Positions 7,197 to 10,134 of a stretch of DNA of 10,134 nucleotides are shown here, in pieces (positions within the stretch are counted from its first letter, which is position 1; each line of letters begins with the position of its first letter). A program made the translations under genes and the position numbers. Origin of the DNA: WRKB01 sp031551145. GTDB lineage: Bacteria > Desulfobacterota > Desulfovibrionia > Desulfovibrionales > Desulfovibrionaceae. The DNA is taken from assembly GCA_031551145.1 (NCBI GenBank), contig JAVBNZ010000093.1:1-10134 (forward strand), given 5' to 3'. The notes beneath the pieces are model-generated. The model searched no databases. It was not told where the DNA came from and worked only from the letters and a program-made list of their open reading frames with translations.

Positions 7197-7238
7197 GCAA
7201 AAGCAGCGGCCGGAAGCGGGAATCTCCCGCTCCCGGCC
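7197..7238 (-). terminator. Hairpin terminator after the chemoreceptor gene
   Basis: On minus, GGCCGGGAGCGGG and CCCGCTTCCGGCC (7226-7238 and 7208-7220) form a 13-bp stem with one G-U pair and a five-base loop. The T runs are short and delayed: four T at 7202-7199 and six T at 7188-7183. The stem is very stable, but the spacing of the tail makes efficiency uncertain. Confidence 0.55.
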
Positions 7239-7274
7239 GGCGTGCCCGTTCCTGTGCGGACAGGATATGAAACA

Positions 7275-9092
7275 TCAGGCTCCGCGCAGCTTGTCGGTCA
7301 GCTCCAGCAGGCTGCCCGCCGCGGAGTTGATGGCGCGCACGGAATCCTCGGCCCTGCCCATGACGGACAGCGTTTCGCCCGCCAGGGAGTTGATGGATTC
7401 CGTCGCGGTCGTGAGTTGTTCGCAGGTGGCGGACTGTTCTTCCGCCGCGGCGGCGATGGAGCGTATCTGCTCCGCCGTGCCGCGGGCGATGTCCACAATG
7501 GAGCGCAGCGCTTCTCCGGCGGTGCGGGCCAGATCCGTGCTCAAGCGAACCGCTCCGGAAGCGTCTTCCATGCCCCGGATGTTCTCCGCGGTGCCGCTCT
7601 GGATGGCGCGCACGGCGTTGCCCACCTCGCCGGTGGCCTGCATGGTCTTTTCCGCCAACTTGCGCACTTCGTCGGCCACCACGGCGAAACCCCGTCCGGC
7701 CTCTCCCGCCCTGGCCGCTTCAATGGCGGCGTTCAGGGCCAGCAGGTTCGTCTGATCCGCAATATCGCTGATCACGGCCATAATCCTGCCTATGCCCTCG
7801 GCCTCCCGGCCGAGCTGGTTCAGGCTGCGGCCCAGAGTGGTGGTTTTTTCGTCCACCTCGCTGATGGCCTTCACCATTTTTTCCACTATCTGCTCCCCTT
7901 CCGCGGCGTTTTTCCGGGTGGAATCGGCGGATTCCGCGCTGGAGACCGTGTTGCGCGCCACTTCCGTAACGGAGATATTCAGTTGCTCCATCGCCCTGGC
8001 GGATTCGTCCAGACGCCGGCGCTGCTGTTCCGCTCCCTGACCGGCGCTGCGTATATGTTCCGCCAGATCGCCGGCGCGATTTTTGGCGTCCCGCGCAATA
8101 CCGAGCAGTTGTTCGCCGGCATGGCGCATGCCCTGGCTTTTGGCGCTTTCCGCCACCCGTTTGGCTTCTTCCGCCGCTTTCACGGCCTCGGCCGCGCGCA
8201 GGCTTTCCTGTTCCGCCTGAACGGTCGCGCGCTCCGCCACGGCTATGCGCTCCTTCAGAGAACGCAGCATGGAACGCAACGAATTCGCCAACGAACCGAT
8301 CTCGTCGCTGTTCTCATAGACAAGCCCGCTCTCGAGATTACCCGCCGCAACCTGCTCCGCGAACGCGTTGCAATTCAGGATGGGGCGGACAATGCGCCGC
8401 TGCACCAGGAACAAGAAGCCGATGATCATGAGAATGAGCAATGCGCCCGAAGCCAGCAGGATCACAAGAGACACCATGTACGAGGCATGCGCCGAGGTTA
8501 CGGCGTCGTTCATCCTCTTGTTCAGTTCCTGCTGAAAAATCTTTATGGGCGCCATAATTTTCGCCACTTCGGCATCATACGCCGAACTGAAAACCAGCGA
8601 AATCGCCCGCGCCTTGTCCGGCTCGCCTTTGCGCCACCCGCCGCCGTCGGGAAATTCGCCCCGCACTGCGCGCATGGCTTCGGTTTCCAGGGTGATCAGG
8701 GCGTTGGAGAGAGAGGCGGCCCGTTCCAGCAGTTCGAGTTCGCGTTGCGTAAAACCCGCCCGCTTCATAAGATCGGCGAGTGCGACACTCTGCCCCGGAG
8801 CGATAAGCCGCTCCGAAGGCCGGGGTTTCTTGCCCGACTGTATATCGACGACATTTTGGTAGGCCGAGGCGAAGCGTTCGTCGCCGGTGACGGAAAATTC
8901 CCTGACCGTGCTTGTCAATTCCGCCGAATCGTCCCGCAATTCATTTGCCAGCAGCAGGGAACGGAATCTGGCCGTCTGCGTCGCCTCTACCGCCTCGACG
9001 TTGCGGCGCACGGAAAAGATGGAAAACACGAGGACACCAACCGCAATCACCAGGAGAATCCAGGAGAAAGTGACAGCCCGCTTGATGGTCAT
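7275..9092 (-). CDS. Methyl-accepting chemotaxis protein (transmembrane chemoreceptor)
   Basis: This inner-membrane receptor would relay a periplasmic signal to CheA/CheW. It has 605 residues. A short cytoplasmic start (MTIKRA) is followed by membrane segment 1 (about 8-27), a mainly helical periplasmic ligand domain (about 30-203), membrane segment 2 (about 206-230), and a HAMP domain (about 231-284, with NSDEIGSLANS). A charged Ala/Glu-rich coiled coil (about 285-320) leads to the signalling domain, whose hairpin tip is DQTNLLALNAAIEAARAGE (446-464) followed by GRGFAVVADEVRKLAEK. No CheR-binding pentapeptide is present; the protein ends KLRGA. The ligand cannot be told from sequence; the sensor domain resembles the four-helix-bundle type in length and lack of cysteines. 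The ATG at 9092 has AAGGA seven bases upstream (9100-9104). No promoter of its own was recognised in the short space after the tRNA terminator. Confidence 0.96.
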   Translation of the reverse strand: MTIKRAVTFSWILLVIAVGVLVFSIFSVRRNVEAVEATQTARFRSLLLANELRDDSAELTSTVREFSVTGDERFASAYQNVVDIQSGKKPRPSERLIAPGQSVALADLMKRAGFTQRELELLERAASLSNALITLETEAMRAVRGEFPDGGGWRKGEPDKARAISLVFSSAYDAEVAKIMAPIKIFQQELNKRMNDAVTSAHASYMVSLVILLASGALLILMIIGFLFLVQRRIVRPILNCNAFAEQVAAGNLESGLVYENSDEIGSLANSLRSMLRSLKERIAVAERATVQAEQESLRAAEAVKAAEEAKRVAESAKSQGMRHAGEQLLGIARDAKNRAGDLAEHIRSAGQGAEQQRRRLDESARAMEQLNISVTEVARNTVSSAESADSTRKNAAEGEQIVEKMVKAISEVDEKTTTLGRSLNQLGREAEGIGRIMAVISDIADQTNLLALNAAIEAARAGEAGRGFAVVADEVRKLAEKTMQATGEVGNAVRAIQSGTAENIRGMEDASGAVRLSTDLARTAGEALRSIVDIARGTAEQIRSIAAAAEEQSATCEQLTTATESINSLAGETLSVMGRAEDSVRAINSAAGSLLELTDKLRGA

Positions 9093-9131
9093 AGCGACAT
9101 CCTTATGCTTTGGTAGAAGTGCGAACCTCCG

Positions 9132-9157
9132 AAAAAAAGGGGAGTATATGACTCCCC
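9132..9157 (-). terminator. Intrinsic terminator of the tRNA-Val transcript
   Basis: On minus, GGGGAGT and ACTCCCC (9151-9157 and 9139-9145) form a perfect 7-bp stem around CATAT, followed by seven T (9138-9132). It lies 39 bases past the tRNA 3' end and 39 bases before the chemoreceptor ATG, so it separates the two units. Confidence 0.85.
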
Positions 9158-9196
9158 TGGCAAAAATCCGCTTTACCGCGAAATGCTTGAAAAAAA

Positions 9197-9273
9197 TGGT
9201 AGGAACGAGCAGACTTGAACTGCTGACCCCTTCCGTGTCAAGGAAGTGCTCTGGCCACCTGAGCTACGCTCCT
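9197..9273 (-). tRNA. tRNA-Val, anticodon GAC
   Basis: The minus strand folds as a complete 77-base cloverleaf. The acceptor is AGGAGCG with CGTTCCT plus discriminator A and an encoded CCA. The D stem is GCTC/GAGC, the anticodon stem is CTTCC/GGAAG with loop TTGACAC, and the T stem is AGCAG/CTGCT with loop TTCAAGT. T8 and A9 are in place. Anticodon GAC reads GUC and GUU valine codons. No direct-repeat copy of its 3' end was seen nearby, so there is no sign of an integrated element. Confidence 0.95.
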
Positions 9274-9286
9274 ACAGCAGGAGGTC

Positions 9287-9315
9287 CTTGTACAAAGTTC
9301 GGGCCGAGGAGTCAA
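9287..9315 (-). promoter_or_regulatory. Sigma70-type promoter of tRNA-Val
   Basis: On minus, TTGACT (9310-9315, five of six) and TACAAG (9287-9292, four of six) are 17 bases apart, with the -10 ending 13 bases before the mature tRNA 5' end. Spacing and position are what a tRNA promoter needs. Confidence 0.7.
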
Positions 9316-9418
9316 TATTGCGGGGAACAAAAAGTTTTTGGCTTTTGCTCCAACATCGCCGCAAACATGCTTTTTCCCCGCTCCGCCGCCCGCGCGGCTC
9401 CCGCGGCCGCCGCTGCTC

Positions 9419-9440
9419 GGAAACACAATGGCTGTGTTCC
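9419..9440. repeat. Small imperfect inverted repeat upstream of rubrerythrin
   Basis: GGAAACACA and TGTGTTCC pair over 8 bp with one bulged A around ATGGC. No T run follows on either strand, so it is unlikely to be a terminator. It could be an operator for the divergent rubrerythrin gene, but nothing links it to PerR or another known regulator. The rest of the tRNA-rubrerythrin gap (9274-9562) is GC-rich and shows no gene. Confidence 0.3.
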
Positions 9441-9488
9441 CGGCGTGTTCCTCCGTTCAAAAAAATCTCTCCGCACACCGGTTCGAGC

Positions 9489-9519
9489 TTGCATTTTTCC
9501 CCCGGCTGCCGCATACACT
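9489..9519 (+). promoter_or_regulatory. Weak promoter candidate for rubrerythrin
   Basis: TTGCAT (9489-9494) and TACACT (9514-9519) lie about 45 bases before the start codon. The 19-base spacing is longer than ideal, so this is tentative. Confidence 0.3.
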
Positions 9520-9562
9520 TATGGAAAATACCGGCGGCCACGCCGTCACCAAGGAGAATTTC

Positions 9563-10134
9563 ATGAAAGCACTGAAAGGGACCAGGACGGAAGTCAATAT
9601 TCTCACCGCATTTGCCGGAGAATCCCAGGCCCGCAACCGCTACACCTACTTCGCCTCCAAGGCGCGGCAGGAGGGCTTTGTCCAGATCGCCGACATTTTC
9701 GAGGAGACCGCCGACCAGGAGCGCGAACACGCCAAGCGCCTGTTCAAGTTCATGACCGGGGGCGAGCAGGAGATCGGCGCCGCCTTCCCCTTCGGCGTCA
9801 TCGGCTCGACGCGGGAGAACCTGCTGGAAGGCGCGGCGGGCGAGCACTACGAACACACGACCATGTATCCCGAGTTCGCCAAGGAGGCGAAGCAGGAAGG
9901 CTTCGACGAAATCGCCGCCGCCTTCATCGCCATCGCGGTGGCGGAAAAGCAGCACGAAAAGCGCTACCTGGCGCTGGCCGAAAACATCCAGAAGGACCGC
10001 GTCTTCAAGCGCGACGCCAAGACGGTCGAGCACACGACCGCGGGAGAGAAGGCTCGCGCGTTCATCATGACGCTCGCGTTCTCTGGCATCTTCGGCGTCG
10101 GCCTCTACTACTTCGTGACGTACGCCAACAACCA
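9563..10134 (+). CDS. rbr: Rubrerythrin with intact diiron domain but atypical C-terminus; open at the right edge
   Basis: Rubrerythrin is a cytoplasmic non-heme diiron peroxidase of anaerobes that reduces hydrogen peroxide with electrons from a rubredoxin-type Fe(SCys)4 site. Residues 1-155 match the family closely: MKALKGTRTEVNILTAFAGE, DQEREHAKRLFKF, AAGEHYEHTTMYPEFA and VAEKQHEKRYLALAENI. Likely iron ligands E20, E53, H56, E94, E97, E128 and H131 are all present. After RVFKRDAKTV the family normally continues with W-R-C-x2-C-G and a rubredoxin domain of about 36 residues. Here it reads EHTTAGEKAR and then the hydrophobic FIMTLAFSGIFGVGLYYFV (167-185), with no cysteine in the visible 190 residues and no stop. 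The ATG has AAGGAG six bases upstream (9551-9556). The gene is divergent from the tRNA. Family assignment is firm for the first 155 codons; the remainder may be foreign sequence joined at a contig end. Confidence 0.85.
   Translation, partial: MKALKGTRTEVNILTAFAGESQARNRYTYFASKARQEGFVQIADIFEETADQEREHAKRLFKFMTGGEQEIGAAFPFGVIGSTRENLLEGAAGEHYEHTTMYPEFAKEAKQEGFDEIAAAFIAIAVAEKQHEKRYLALAENIQKDRVFKRDAKTVEHTTAGEKARAFIMTLAFSGIFGVGLYYFVTYANN

Noticed and set aside
4918..7755. A 945-codon plus-strand open frame across infC, thrS and part of the chemoreceptor
   Set aside because: It is antisense to clear genes; long stop-free antisense frames are common where codons are GC-rich. The translation is rich in His, Arg and Gln with no family resemblance, and it spans an intergenic terminator.
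7242..9116. A 624-codon plus-strand frame opposite the chemoreceptor
   Set aside because: It is a shadow of the well-supported chemoreceptor on the minus strand; its composition is typical of antisense translation.
9197..9300. tRNA-Val as an integration site of a mobile element
   Set aside because: There is no duplicate of the tRNA 3' end, no integrase and no phage-like gene in the window.
9272..10033. A 253-codon minus-strand frame over the rubrerythrin gene and its upstream region
   Set aside because: It is antisense to a strongly conserved rubrerythrin and overlaps the tRNA promoter.

Overview
The window looks like chromosomal DNA from a GC-rich Gram-negative bacterium close to Desulfovibrio. 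This rests on recollection of family sequences, not a search. The rubrerythrin N-terminal 155 residues closely resemble D. vulgaris rubrerythrin, ThrS has a KPMNCLSH zinc motif and an FKRGG tail, and the gene order thrS-infC-rpmI-rplT-pheS-pheT is the widespread bacterial translation cluster.

Layout. Positions 1-7092, all on the minus strand and so read right to left, hold thrS, infC, rpmI (L35), rplT (L20), pheS and pheT. pheT runs off the left edge. The cluster is not one simple transcript. A strong intrinsic terminator follows infC, two overlapping promoter candidates precede rpmI, and a terminator-like hairpin lies between rplT and pheS. The rpmI leader and the 256-base rpmI-rplT spacer are rich in inverted repeats, which is where control by L20 would be expected. 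infC has no Shine-Dalgarno sequence before its first ATG and has two in-frame ATT codons overlapping the thrS stop.

Positions 7275-9092 (minus) encode a complete two-membrane-segment chemoreceptor. It is separated from thrS by a hairpin terminator and a thrS promoter candidate. Positions 9197-9273 (minus) are a tRNA-Val(GAC) with its own promoter and terminator.

From 9563 to the right edge (plus strand) a rubrerythrin begins divergently. Its diiron domain is intact, but where the rubredoxin-like CxxC domain should start (about position 10028) the frame continues into an unrelated sequence with one hydrophobic segment. This is either an unusual membrane-anchored rubrerythrin or a chimeric contig end, and it is the most notable feature here.

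How the genes work together: the cluster supplies two aminoacyl-tRNA synthetases, initiation factor IF3 and two 50S proteins, all for translation. The chemoreceptor and rubrerythrin are separate units, for taxis and peroxide defence. I saw no CRISPR array, insertion sequence, prophage gene or novel multi-gene system.
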